63,447 nt of DNA from Rubrivivax sp. Its GTDB lineage: Bacteria; Pseudomonadota; Gammaproteobacteria; Burkholderiales; Burkholderiaceae. The translations under genes and the position numbers were made by a program. The notes beneath the pieces were generated by a model. That model made no database searches, had not been told where the DNA came from, and worked only from the letters and a program-made list of their open reading frames with translations. Where the stretch lies: positions 1-63,447 of the forward strand of contig JAEUOZ010000040.1 in assembly GCA_016790225.1 (NCBI GenBank), read 5' to 3'. Positions 44,249 through 52,238 of this stretch are shown piece by piece (positions within the stretch are counted from its first letter, which is position 1; every line of letters starts with the position of its first letter).

Positions 44249-45808
44249 TCAGGCGGCGAGGGCCTCTTCGGTCTTGAACAGGCTGACCGTGCCTTCCAGG
44301 CTGGCCGCCTGGATGCGCAGCGACTCGGCCGCTGCGGCGGCTTCTTCCACCAGCGCAGCGTTCTGCTGGGTGGTGGCGTCGATCTGTGCAATGGTCTGGT
44401 TGACGGATTCGATGCCTTCGCGCTGATGCTGGCTGGCGTTGGCGATCTCGCTGATGAGATTGGCCACGCGCTCGACGCTGGAGACGACGCCGTCCATGGT
44501 CTTGCCGGCGCGGCCCACGAGCAGGCTGCCCTGGCCCACCTTGTCCACGGAGTCGCCGATCAGCGCCTTGATCTCTCGCGCGGCTGCGGCCGAGCGTTGG
44601 GCCAGGGTGCGTACTTCGGCGGCCACGACGGCAAAGCCTCGACCTTGCTCGCCGGCACGCGCGGCTTCCACCGCGGCATTCAGCGCGAGGATGTTGGTCT
44701 GGAAGGCGATGCCGTCGATCACGGCGATGATGTCCACGATCTTCTTGCTGGATGCATCGATCGAGGCCATGGTGCTCACCACCTGCGCCACGGCGCTGCC
44801 GCCTTCGGACGCCACGGTCCGGGCCTCGCCGGCCAGTTCGCTGGCCTGCCGCGCGTTCTCGGCGTTGTGGCGCACGGTGTCGGTGAGCTGCTTCATCGCC
44901 GATGTCGTCTGCTCCAGCGAGGACGCCTGCGCTTCGGTGCGGCTGGACAGATCCTGGTTGCCGCTGGCGATTTCGCTGGAGGCTGCGGCAATCGAGTTGG
45001 TGCCCTGCCGCACATCGCCCACGATGCGCCGCAGACTCTCGTTCATGTCCTTGAGCGCGGCCATCAGCTGGCCGAGTTCGTCCTGCGTGCGCACCTCGAT
45101 CTTCGTGGACAGGTCACCGCTGGCCACCTTGCGGGCGATGGCGACCGCGCCGACCAGCGGCCGGGTGATGCTGCGCGTGGCGATGACGCCCACGATGATG
45201 CTGGCCAGCGTGGCGGCCAGTGCAAGGCCGGCGATCAGCCAGCCGGTGCGACGCGCCTGGGTGGCCGAGACCGCTGCTGCCGCGTCCATCTGTTCATGCT
45301 GTGCGTGCACGAACTTGTCCAGTTCGGCCAGGTAGCGGCCCTGCACGCCACGCACGGCAAACATGTACTTGACCAGCGCCTCGTCCTTGCTGCCTTCGCT
45401 GACGAGCTTGACGAACCCGGCCTGCGCCGGCACGAACTTGTCGCGCAGGCCGGTGATCTCCTTGAGCTGCTGCTGTGTCTGGGCGTCAGCGGCCTTGCCG
45501 TTCAGATCGGACAGGGTGGCGGCATGCGCGGTCATCAGCTGATCGATCGCTTCCAGCTCCTTCTTGATCTGCGCCTCGTCGGTCATGATCAAGACCGCCA
45601 TCATGCGGCGGGAGGCTTCACCGACCTCGTTCTTCAGGCGGTTGGCCAGCGCCGTGTTCTGGTACTGGGTGGCGATCACCTGGCCCATCTCGGCGCTCAG
45701 GCCGCTGATGCTGCGGTAGGCCGTGCCCGCCATCACCAGGAAGACGGCGATGACCAGGGCGAAGACCAGCGCCAGGCGTTGGCCGATGCGCAGTTGGGTG
45801 ATGTTCAT
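44249..45808 (-). CDS. Methyl-accepting chemotaxis protein
   Basis: This is a 519-residue chemoreceptor. TM1 at about 10-30 and TM2 at about 187-209 flank a roughly 155-residue helical periplasmic sensor of the four-helix-bundle type. HAMP follows at about 210-262 and the signalling domain to about 500. The hairpin tip is [20 protein letters not shown] with [14 protein letters not shown]. There is no C-terminal CheR-docking pentapeptide. The ATG at 45808 is used; a GTG at 45817 is possible. A hexanucleotide repeat lies just upstream. Confidence 0.95.
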   Translation of the reverse strand: MNITQLRIGQRLALVFALVIAVFLVMAGTAYRSISGLSAEMGQVIATQYQNTALANRLKNEVGEASRRMMAVLIMTDEAQIKKELEAIDQLMTAHAATLSDLNGKAADAQTQQQLKEITGLRDKFVPAQAGFVKLVSEGSKDEALVKYMFAVRGVQGRYLAELDKFVHAQHEQMDAAAAVSATQARRTGWLIAGLALAATLASIIVGVIATRSITRPLVGAVAIARKVASGDLSTKIEVRTQDELGQLMAALKDMNESLRRIVGDVRQGTNSIAAASSEIASGNQDLSSRTEAQASSLEQTTSAMKQLTDTVRHNAENARQASELAGEARTVASEGGSAVAQVVSTMASIDASSKKIVDIIAVIDGIAFQTNILALNAAVEAARAGEQGRGFAVVAAEVRTLAQRSAAAAREIKALIGDSVDKVGQGSLLVGRAGKTMDGVVSSVERVANLISEIANASQHQREGIESVNQTIAQIDATTQQNAALVEEAAAAAESLRIQAASLEGTVSLFKTEEALAA

Positions 45809-45820
45809 GACAGGCACGCA

Positions 45821-45844
45821 GACGAGGACGAAGACGAGGACGAG
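45821..45844. repeat. Four-unit GACGA(G/A) hexanucleotide repeat
   Basis: Four consecutive 6-bp units (GACGAG, GACGAA, GACGAG, GACGAG) lie 12 bases upstream of the chemoreceptor ATG, in its untranslated leader on the minus strand. No clear ribosome site is present beside them. Change in copy number could alter leader length or expression (inference). Confidence 0.6.
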
Positions 45845-46040
45845 GCTCAGTCGTCATCTTCGTGTAAGCGATGCTGTCGCTAAAGCAGGTTTTGCGGTCG
45901 ACTTCAGGCGCTGTTCGCGCTCAGCCCTGCGTCCGGCGGGCCGACTCTGCGGCCGCCGGAATGGCAAACGCCGCCGGCATCGCCCTTGCGGCGCGCACGG
46001 CGGCGGTGCAGCGGGCCGGGCGGCCCGCTACTGCGCTCAC

Positions 46041-48203
46041 TCAACGGAACTCGGTCTTGCCGCGCGTGATGCCGGTGGCATAGACCGGCGCGGCGCCCGT
46101 GCCGGAATTGATGGTCGTGTTGACGTTCGGGAAGGTGAACTGCGTATTCACCGCGCCGATCGGCTGGGCCAGCGCCTGCGCTACCGTGCTGACGCCGGAA
46201 TTGAAGCCGCCGCCCTGGCAGGGCTGCACCAGGGTCATGCCGCTGAGCGGCAGGGTGTAGGTGATCATCGCGTCGGTGGTGGGCGTCACCGTGCCCTTCA
46301 GCGTGACCTTGCAGTCGCCGCCGCTGCCATTGCTGTAGTTGGTGGAACCGACCACGAAGACATCGATGTTCTTGTTGCTGGTCTGGCGGAAGAAGTTGGC
46401 GTCCATGCCCAGGTTGACGGCCAGCGTGGTCTGGCCGGTCAGGGCCAGGCCCGGGTGGGTCACGTACATGCCGAGGAAGCCGCCGCTGTTGGGCGGCGTG
46501 CCCGTCTGTGCCGTGGGCGCCGTGGTGGTGACCGCGATGAAGAAGTACTGGTCGTTGTCGGCCACCGGCGGCGTGGAGTCCGCAAAGCCGCCACCGGTGA
46601 AGGTGTTGCCGCTGTAGTTGGCGAAGTCACCGCTGAAGTAGCCCCAGCTGCCGCCTTGCGCCGTGGTGCCACCTTGGCGGTAGCCGCTGGCAAAGACCAG
46701 CGGGCCGGCGCTGCTGGCCGCCACGGCGGGGTAGGTGATGTCTTCGAAGTAGTAGGTGCGTGCGCCGCCCGCTGCCGCGCCGGTGGTGCCGAAGTTGAAG
46801 AAGATCGACATCTTGTTGTAGACGGTGGCCAGGTTCAGTGCCGCCGTGCCCGCGGCCTGATTGGCGAAGTTGAAGCTGAGCGTCTGCCAGGCCCCTGCGG
46901 CGGTGGTGTTCGCTTCGGTCTCCACGCTCTTGGTGCCGTCGGCCGCGTTCTCCACCTTCAGCCGCACGGGGGTGCCGGCGGTGGGCGACCACACACGCAC
47001 GGTGATGATCTTGCTGGTGTCGGTGAAACCGATGGTCGGGATCGACTGAGCGGGACCGTTGGACACCGTGGTGCCGGCCCAGAGCTCGGCGGTAGCCGAC
47101 TTGACGACCTTGGCGACCTTGTTGGCCGCGTCCGTGGGATCGGCGACGACGGTGGCGTCTTCGGCGCCGCCAAAGCCCGTCAGCACGGGCGCCGTGGCCT
47201 CGTCCATGGTGATCTTGTTGCTGCTGGCCACGGCGCCGCCGCCGCAGCTGGCCGTGAAGCTGCTGCCGCGGAAGGCGATGTCGTCCAGGTAGTAGGTGCG
47301 TGCACCGGTGGCTGCGCCGGTGGTGCCGAAGTTGAAGAAGACCGAGACCTTGTTGTAGGTGTTGGCCACGTTCAGCGCGGCGGTGCCGGGCGCTGCCGTG
47401 GCGAAGTTGAAGATCAGGGTCTGCCAGGCGTTGGCTGCCGTGGTGGTGGCTTCGGTTTCGACGCTCTTGGTGCCGTCCAGCGCGTTCTCGACCTTCATGC
47501 GCACCGGCACGCCCGCCGCGGGCGACCACACACGCGCCGTCATCGTGGTGATGGTTGTCGTGAAGGGCAGGTTCGGGATGGCCTGGCTCGGGCAGATGGA
47601 CACCGTGGTGCCGGCCCAGAGTTCGGCCGTGGCGGACTTGACCACGCGCGCCACCTTGTTGGTGGCATCCGTCGGGTCGTTCACCACGGTGGCGTCTTCG
47701 GCGCCGCCGAAGCCGGTGAGTACCGGTGCCGTCGCTTCGGAGAAGTTCACCAGCACAGTCTGCACGATGGGGATCACCGTGTTGTAGGCCTGCTGCACGC
47801 TCGCGGCGGCGTTGGCATTGCCGACCGAATCGTTCACGGCATTGGCGGCGATGCTGACCTGCAGCGTGCCGGTGGCATCCGCCGGCGGGTTGACGACCAG
47901 CGTCGCGCTGGTCCCGCTGATGCGCGTGAAGGCGCCCTTGGTGCCGGCGCTGATCGTCACATCGTCGGCCGTGAAGCTGGTGCCGACGTCTTCATTGAAG
48001 CTGAAGGTGAAGGTCACCGGCCCCGTGGCGGCGGTGTCCGCCGCGCTCTTGGTGATCGTGACCACCGGCCCCGTGGTGTCGGCCGTCACGGTGGTGGTGG
48101 TGGGCGGCGGATTGCCGTTGCCACCGCCGCACGCGGCCAGCACCAGCGTGGCAAGCAGCGTGGCCGTGGCAGCGGAGGGGCGCAGCGAGGGGCGTTTGGT
48201 CAT
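46041..48203 (-). CDS. Lipoprotein with Ig-like domain and duplicated carbohydrate-binding-like modules
   Basis: This is a 720-residue protein. The lipobox LVLAAC precedes a Gly/Pro/Thr linker. An Ig-like domain (about 45-145, FNEDVGTSFTADDVTISAG) follows. Two near-identical modules of about 155 residues (about 152-309 and 332-489) share APVLTGFGGAEDATVV, KSATAELWAGTTVS and FFNFGTTGAA. A third region (about 495-720) is distinct, with GPLVFASGYRQGG. The jelly-roll-like modules resemble glycan-binding domains. A TGAAAGCGCTTTCA operator upstream links it to the beta-glucan locus, suggesting a surface glucan-binding protein (inference). Confidence 0.8.
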   Translation of the reverse strand: MTKRPSLRPSAATATLLATLVLAACGGGNGNPPPTTTTVTADTTGPVVTITKSAADTAATGPVTFTFSFNEDVGTSFTADDVTISAGTKGAFTRISGTSATLVVNPPADATGTLQVSIAANAVNDSVGNANAAASVQQAYNTVIPIVQTVLVNFSEATAPVLTGFGGAEDATVVNDPTDATNKVARVVKSATAELWAGTTVSICPSQAIPNLPFTTTITTMTARVWSPAAGVPVRMKVENALDGTKSVETEATTTAANAWQTLIFNFATAAPGTAALNVANTYNKVSVFFNFGTTGAATGARTYYLDDIAFRGSSFTASCGGGAVASSNKITMDEATAPVLTGFGGAEDATVVADPTDAANKVAKVVKSATAELWAGTTVSNGPAQSIPTIGFTDTSKIITVRVWSPTAGTPVRLKVENAADGTKSVETEANTTAAGAWQTLSFNFANQAAGTAALNLATVYNKMSIFFNFGTTGAAAGGARTYYFEDITYPAVAASSAGPLVFASGYRQGGTTAQGGSWGYFSGDFANYSGNTFTGGGFADSTPPVADNDQYFFIAVTTTAPTAQTGTPPNSGGFLGMYVTHPGLALTGQTTLAVNLGMDANFFRQTSNKNIDVFVVGSTNYSNGSGGDCKVTLKGTVTPTTDAMITYTLPLSGMTLVQPCQGGGFNSGVSTVAQALAQPIGAVNTQFTFPNVNTTINSGTGAAPVYATGITRGKTEFR
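46735..47745. repeat. Intragenic tandem repeat encoding two glycan-binding-like modules
   Basis: Segments of about 46735-47205 and 47275-47745 encode the two homologous modules of the lipoprotein. Long blocks are conserved at the nucleotide level as well, for instance around the CTTCGGCGCCGCC segments at 47159 and 47697, indicating recent duplication or gene conversion. Boundaries are approximate. Confidence 0.7.
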
Positions 48204-48283
48204 GATGGGACGTCCTGGTTGGGCGGGCGGCGACGAATGAGCTTGCAACAGGTGAGCGTGCAATGAAGACTTCAAGGGCCGCA

Positions 48284-48329
48284 TGAAAGCGCTTTCACAA
48301 GTATGCGTGTCGGGCTTCATCGTTGGCAA
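48284..48329 (-). promoter_or_regulatory. Promoter and LacI-type operator of the glucan-binding lipoprotein gene
   Basis: On the minus strand, TTGCCA (48329-48324) is followed after 18 bases by CATACT (48305-48300), a good -35/-10 pair. Two bases later comes the perfect palindrome TGAAAGCGCTTTCA (48297-48284), which would cover the transcription start. The palindrome with a central CG is typical of LacI/GalR-family sites. It lies 81 bases upstream of the ATG at 48203. Confidence 0.8.
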
Positions 48330-48373
48330 GGGCTCGGGACTTCTGGCTTACCCGTAGGTGATGGCCGGCGGCC

Positions 48374-50656
48374 TCAGCGGCCGGTGGCCCGGGCCAGCTG
48401 GCCCGGTGGCACGTTCAGGCGCTGGCCGGTGCTGAAGCGCACCTCCAGCGGCGCCTTGCCGGCGTTGAAGGCGAGGTAGGTGCGCTGTCCGTCCGGCCGC
48501 TTGAAGACCTGGAAGAGCGTGGTGTCGGCGCTCACGCTGGCATCCGGCGCGCCCATCTCGACCAGGCTCAGCAGGAAGTGCAGCGTGTGCGTGCGGCTGT
48601 CGCCCAGTTCGACGGCGCCCCAGCGCTGCCACTGTGCCAGCGCCGCCTGCGGATCGGCCAGGGCCAGGTACTTGGCGAAGACGTCCTGCCAGATGTCCGG
48701 CGGATCGACCTTCTTGCCGCGTGCCGCCCACACCGCCTCTTCTTCCTTCAGCGCAGCCAGGTTGCGGCGGATGTAGTCCGGGTGCGTGGCGAAATAGGTG
48801 GAGACCGTGGTCATCGGCAGCAGGTTGATGCCGGTGATCTGGCGCGGATCGTCGATCCACCAGGTGTTGTGCGCGTACTTGCCGCCAAACACCATGCTCA
48901 CGTCCACGTTCTTGTACTCGGGCGCGAACACCTGCTTGTAGAGATCGAACCAGTAGTGCTTGACCGATTCCGTCTCGGTGGCGAGCAGCCAGATGCCCAG
49001 ATCGCGCAGCCGTTCGTCGCCATGGATCTCGCCCCACAGGATCAGGCCCGTCCAGGCGTTCAGAGCCTCGGAAGACGACTCCTGGTTGTTGCCGTGCGCA
49101 CCCAGGCCGATGCCGGAGGCCCAGGAGTGGCCCTCGTAGGGATCGAAATTGCGCAGGAACGGAAACTCCGCGCTGCCGCGCTCGGTGAAGGCGATGTCCT
49201 TGATCAGCAGGTCCACCATCGCGCCCCACTTGTCGCGCGCGGCCCAGGCGGGATCGCGCAGCGCGATTTCGGCCACGGAGCGGATCCAGTAGCCATAGTG
49301 GAAGTGGTGGTCGTTCATCTGCACGACCGAGAAGTACTCTTCCGGGTAGGCGACGACCGTGCCGACGCGCTTGTCCCAGTGGAAGTAGCGCTTGCTGTCG
49401 CTGCCCGAGAACCACTGCTCGATGCGGCCCTGCAGCAGCTTGAGCAGCTGATCGCGCGCTTCCTTGTCGCCCTGCTGCTCGAACACGTCAAGCATCTTGG
49501 TCAGGCGCAGCAGGCCCTTGCCCTGCCAGTACGGGCCCTGACCGATCTCCAGCATCATGCGACGCGCATTGCGCAGATCGCTGCGCATCACCTCGCGCAG
49601 CTCACCCAGCCGCGGCGACTCGGTGATCGCCGGCCAGTAGGGCACAAAGCCCGTGTAGCGCGTCGTGGTCTTGAAGCTGGACGCGGCCAGCAGGCGCAGC
49701 TGGCCGCGCACCGAGTCATAGGCCGGGCCGAGCCGCCCCTCGACGCTGGTGTTGCCGAACCAGTGGTGCGGGTACAGGCCGAGCAGCGCGCCGACGTTGT
49801 CGCCCTCCATCGCCTGCGTCGTGGCGTTGAAGCTGGTTTCCACGGCCCCATTGCCCCGATCGACCTTCCAGGCCACGCGGGTATCGGTGACAAAGCTGTA
49901 GGCGTGCTTCTGCAGCAGCGCCAGCGTGGCAGGCGTTTCATCCGGCAGAGCGGCGGCGGAGAAGTAGCCCTTGCCGGCGGGCAGACGGCCGATCCACTCC
50001 GTGGCCGAGACCGGCTCCCAGCGCACGCCCTCAGGGCCGAAGACGGCATACGGCGTGCCGCCGACGCGCAGCACCAGGGCGCGGGTGTCGGCGGACGCCA
50101 GGCGTTCGCCGTTGCCCGGCAGGCGCACCCGCACATCGCCGCGGCCCAGACGGAAGTAGGCGTAAGGGCTGCCATGGGCGATGGTGACGTCGAAGCGATC
50201 CGCCCCCCGGCCCAGCGCCACATCGACCGCCCAGTCGCTGTGGCCGGCCAGCAGGGCGCGGCCGGACTCGAAGGCCGTGGGCGAGATGACGATGGGGTTC
50301 TTGTGGCTGTAATGGATTTCCACATCGCGCCGCTCGGTGGGCACCACTTCCTTGCGCGGCAGAGCCAGCTCGAAGCCGGCGGGCGTGGCGCGGAAGGTCA
50401 GCGGCAGCGCGTAGATGCTCTCGGGCTGCTCATTGAAGATCAGCGCGGAATACCACTGGTTGGTGGGCGCCGCGCGCTGCAGCATGGCCGGCGTGCGGAA
50501 GGGCGCGGCCGGCACCTTGGCGTCGATGCCGCGGGGCTGCAGGGCGACGTTGCCCGCGCCCACGGCCTGCATGCCGGCAGGAGCCTGGGCGTGTGTCAGC
50601 GGGCTCAGCGCGAGGCAGGCCAGCAGGCCCCAGACGGTGCGCAGAAACAGTTTCAT
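48374..50656 (-). CDS. GH81 endo-beta-1,3-glucanase
   Basis: This is a 760-residue secreted enzyme with a clear signal peptide (LLACLALSPLTHAQA). GH81 hallmarks are NQWYSALIF near the N-terminus, MNDHHFHYGYWI in the catalytic (alpha/alpha)6 domain, and GNNQESSSEALNAWTG near 520 carrying the candidate catalytic Glu residues. The family cleaves beta-1,3-glucans such as laminarin and curdlan. TGAAAGCGCTTTCA lies 44 bases upstream of the start. It is divergent from the porin operon and probably starts glucan breakdown outside the cell. Confidence 0.93.
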   Translation of the reverse strand: MKLFLRTVWGLLACLALSPLTHAQAPAGMQAVGAGNVALQPRGIDAKVPAAPFRTPAMLQRAAPTNQWYSALIFNEQPESIYALPLTFRATPAGFELALPRKEVVPTERRDVEIHYSHKNPIVISPTAFESGRALLAGHSDWAVDVALGRGADRFDVTIAHGSPYAYFRLGRGDVRVRLPGNGERLASADTRALVLRVGGTPYAVFGPEGVRWEPVSATEWIGRLPAGKGYFSAAALPDETPATLALLQKHAYSFVTDTRVAWKVDRGNGAVETSFNATTQAMEGDNVGALLGLYPHHWFGNTSVEGRLGPAYDSVRGQLRLLAASSFKTTTRYTGFVPYWPAITESPRLGELREVMRSDLRNARRMMLEIGQGPYWQGKGLLRLTKMLDVFEQQGDKEARDQLLKLLQGRIEQWFSGSDSKRYFHWDKRVGTVVAYPEEYFSVVQMNDHHFHYGYWIRSVAEIALRDPAWAARDKWGAMVDLLIKDIAFTERGSAEFPFLRNFDPYEGHSWASGIGLGAHGNNQESSSEALNAWTGLILWGEIHGDERLRDLGIWLLATETESVKHYWFDLYKQVFAPEYKNVDVSMVFGGKYAHNTWWIDDPRQITGINLLPMTTVSTYFATHPDYIRRNLAALKEEEAVWAARGKKVDPPDIWQDVFAKYLALADPQAALAQWQRWGAVELGDSRTHTLHFLLSLVEMGAPDASVSADTTLFQVFKRPDGQRTYLAFNAGKAPLEVRFSTGQRLNVPPGQLARATGR

Positions 50657-50700
50657 GGCAAGCCTTCGGCGCCGGACAGCGGCGACGACCCGATTCTTCA

Positions 50701-50714
50701 TGAAAGCGCTTTCA
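50701..50714. promoter_or_regulatory. LacI-type operator upstream of GH81 gene
   Basis: TGAAAGCGCTTTCA, a perfect 14-base palindrome (16 bases as ATGAAAGCGCTTTCAT with flanks), lies 44 bases upstream of the GH81 ATG. No convincing -35/-10 could be fixed beside it on the minus strand, unlike the other two copies. Confidence 0.8.
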
Positions 50715-50789
50715 TGGCAATTCGTCGTTTTCCCGTACCCGCGTCGCGCCCGTGCATCGCGCCCAAGGGAAAACACGAACGCCGGATCG

Positions 50790-50834
50790 TTGACGTCATG
50801 GGCTTGGCCCGACTATTCTGTGAAAGCGCTTTCA
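50790..50834 (+). promoter_or_regulatory. Promoter and LacI-type operator of the porin-GH17-GH30-glk operon
   Basis: TTGACG (50790-50795) and TATTCT (50814-50819) are separated by 18 bases. One base later lies TGAAAGCGCTTTCA (50821-50834), overlapping the expected start of transcription. It ends ten bases before the porin ATG, so bound repressor would block initiation. The spacing is almost the same as at the lipoprotein promoter. Confidence 0.85.
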
Positions 50835-50844
50835 CGAGGCTCTC

Positions 50845-52227
50845 ATGCACGATCCCGCTTCCTTTCTTCGCCCCGGCGGCCCGGCGCTTCTTCGGGCTCG
50901 CGGCCCGCGCCGCGGACCGCGGCACGGTGATCTCCCGGCCTGGCGGCGTGCCACGCTGGCCACGGCCGCCGTGCTGGCGCTGGGTGCCGCGGCGCCGGCA
51001 TCGGCCCTGGAGTGGGGCCCCTTCACCTTGAGCGGCTTTGCCAAGGCGGAGATCCAGAGCACCACCAACGTCTGCGTGGATTGCCAGCGTGAGCTCGGTG
51101 AAAACCGCCAGCGCCAGTGGGCTGACGACATCGCCTACGCCAAGCCCTTCGGCACCAAAACCACGCACGTCACGCTGGCGCAGCCTTACCTCGGCTTCAA
51201 GCAGCGGCTGCCCGGTGGCTTCGAGGCCTTCGGACTGCTCAGCCAGCGCTGGCGCGATGGCAAGGTCGATCTGCCTGGCTGGCTGCACCACCGCAACCTG
51301 GGCCTCGCGCACGAGGACTGGGGCCGATTGACCGTGGGCGCGATGCCCACGCGCAGCTGGAGCGTGGCGGATTTTCCCTACGGCACCAACGTCGGCGTCT
51401 CCGACGCCTGGGGCTCCAGCGGCGCGGGCTACGGCCTGGTCAGCCGCGCGGTGCGCTACATGACGCGCAAGCTCGATGTGATGGAAGGCGATCTGGTGCT
51501 CGAAGCCACGTATGACATGGGCAAGAGCGGCTGGAAGAAGAACAAGCCCGAATTCATCGAGATCTATGCGCAGTACGTGAAGGGCGATCTGGTGATCGAT
51601 GCGATGCTGCAATCGGCCAAGAACGGCGAACCGGTCGCCTGGGGCAAGGCGCCCTTCGGCGGCCTGACGCCGTTTCCCGCTGATGACGCCAAGCTCGGCA
51701 GTTCCAGCCAGGGCATCGCCATGATCATGGGGCGCTACCAGGTCAATGCCAAGATCGAGGTTTCCGGCGGCCTGCGCTTCAACCGCTGGAGCGGCGCCTA
51801 CGCGGTGCAGACGACCACCGGCCCGCAAGGCCAGTGGAACAGCATGTTCAACGTCGACTGGGGCGGCTTCCGCGATGGCGTGGCCAACCCGGGTTACGCG
51901 GCGCGCTCCACCGATCTGATGCTCGGTGCGCGCTACCGCTTCAACGAACGCTGGACGGCGTCCACCGGTCTGGTGCATCTGGGCAAGGCCAGCACCGACA
52001 ACCCGAGCGAGCGCGGGCAGAGCAACTCGCTGACGATCAACACGCTGGGCCTGAACTACGACGTCGGCCGCGGCCTGCAGGTCTATGGCATGGCGGGCAT
52101 GGTGCACTACGGACGCAAGGGGCTGGCGCCGCTGTCGATGCCGGCACACTTTGCCTTCACCAATGTCGATTCGCGCGTGGCCACACGCGGCAACTGGTTC
52201 GGTGCCGGCACCGTATTCACGTTCTGA
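50845..52227 (+). CDS. Outer-membrane porin
   Basis: This is a 460-residue beta-barrel protein. Alternating amphipathic strands fill the body and the C-terminus ends in FGAGTVFTF with terminal Phe, the signal for BAM assembly. The signal peptide (RRATLATAAVLALGAAAPASA) has an unusually long Arg/Pro-rich lead of about 33 residues. The ATG at 50845 with upstream GAGG is supported by the promoter position. As first gene of the operon it likely admits glucan oligosaccharides to the periplasm (inference). Confidence 0.85.
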   Translation: MHDPASFLRPGGPALLRARGPRRGPRHGDLPAWRRATLATAAVLALGAAAPASALEWGPFTLSGFAKAEIQSTTNVCVDCQRELGENRQRQWADDIAYAKPFGTKTTHVTLAQPYLGFKQRLPGGFEAFGLLSQRWRDGKVDLPGWLHHRNLGLAHEDWGRLTVGAMPTRSWSVADFPYGTNVGVSDAWGSSGAGYGLVSRAVRYMTRKLDVMEGDLVLEATYDMGKSGWKKNKPEFIEIYAQYVKGDLVIDAMLQSAKNGEPVAWGKAPFGGLTPFPADDAKLGSSSQGIAMIMGRYQVNAKIEVSGGLRFNRWSGAYAVQTTTGPQGQWNSMFNVDWGGFRDGVANPGYAARSTDLMLGARYRFNERWTASTGLVHLGKASTDNPSERGQSNSLTINTLGLNYDVGRGLQVYGMAGMVHYGRKGLAPLSMPAHFAFTNVDSRVATRGNWFGAGTVFTF

Positions 52228-52238
52228 GGGCTGCACAG

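Noticed and set aside
46735..47745. Repeated blocks considered as a CRISPR-like array
   Set aside because: The units are about 155 codons long, in frame, and lack short spacers. They are duplicated protein domains.
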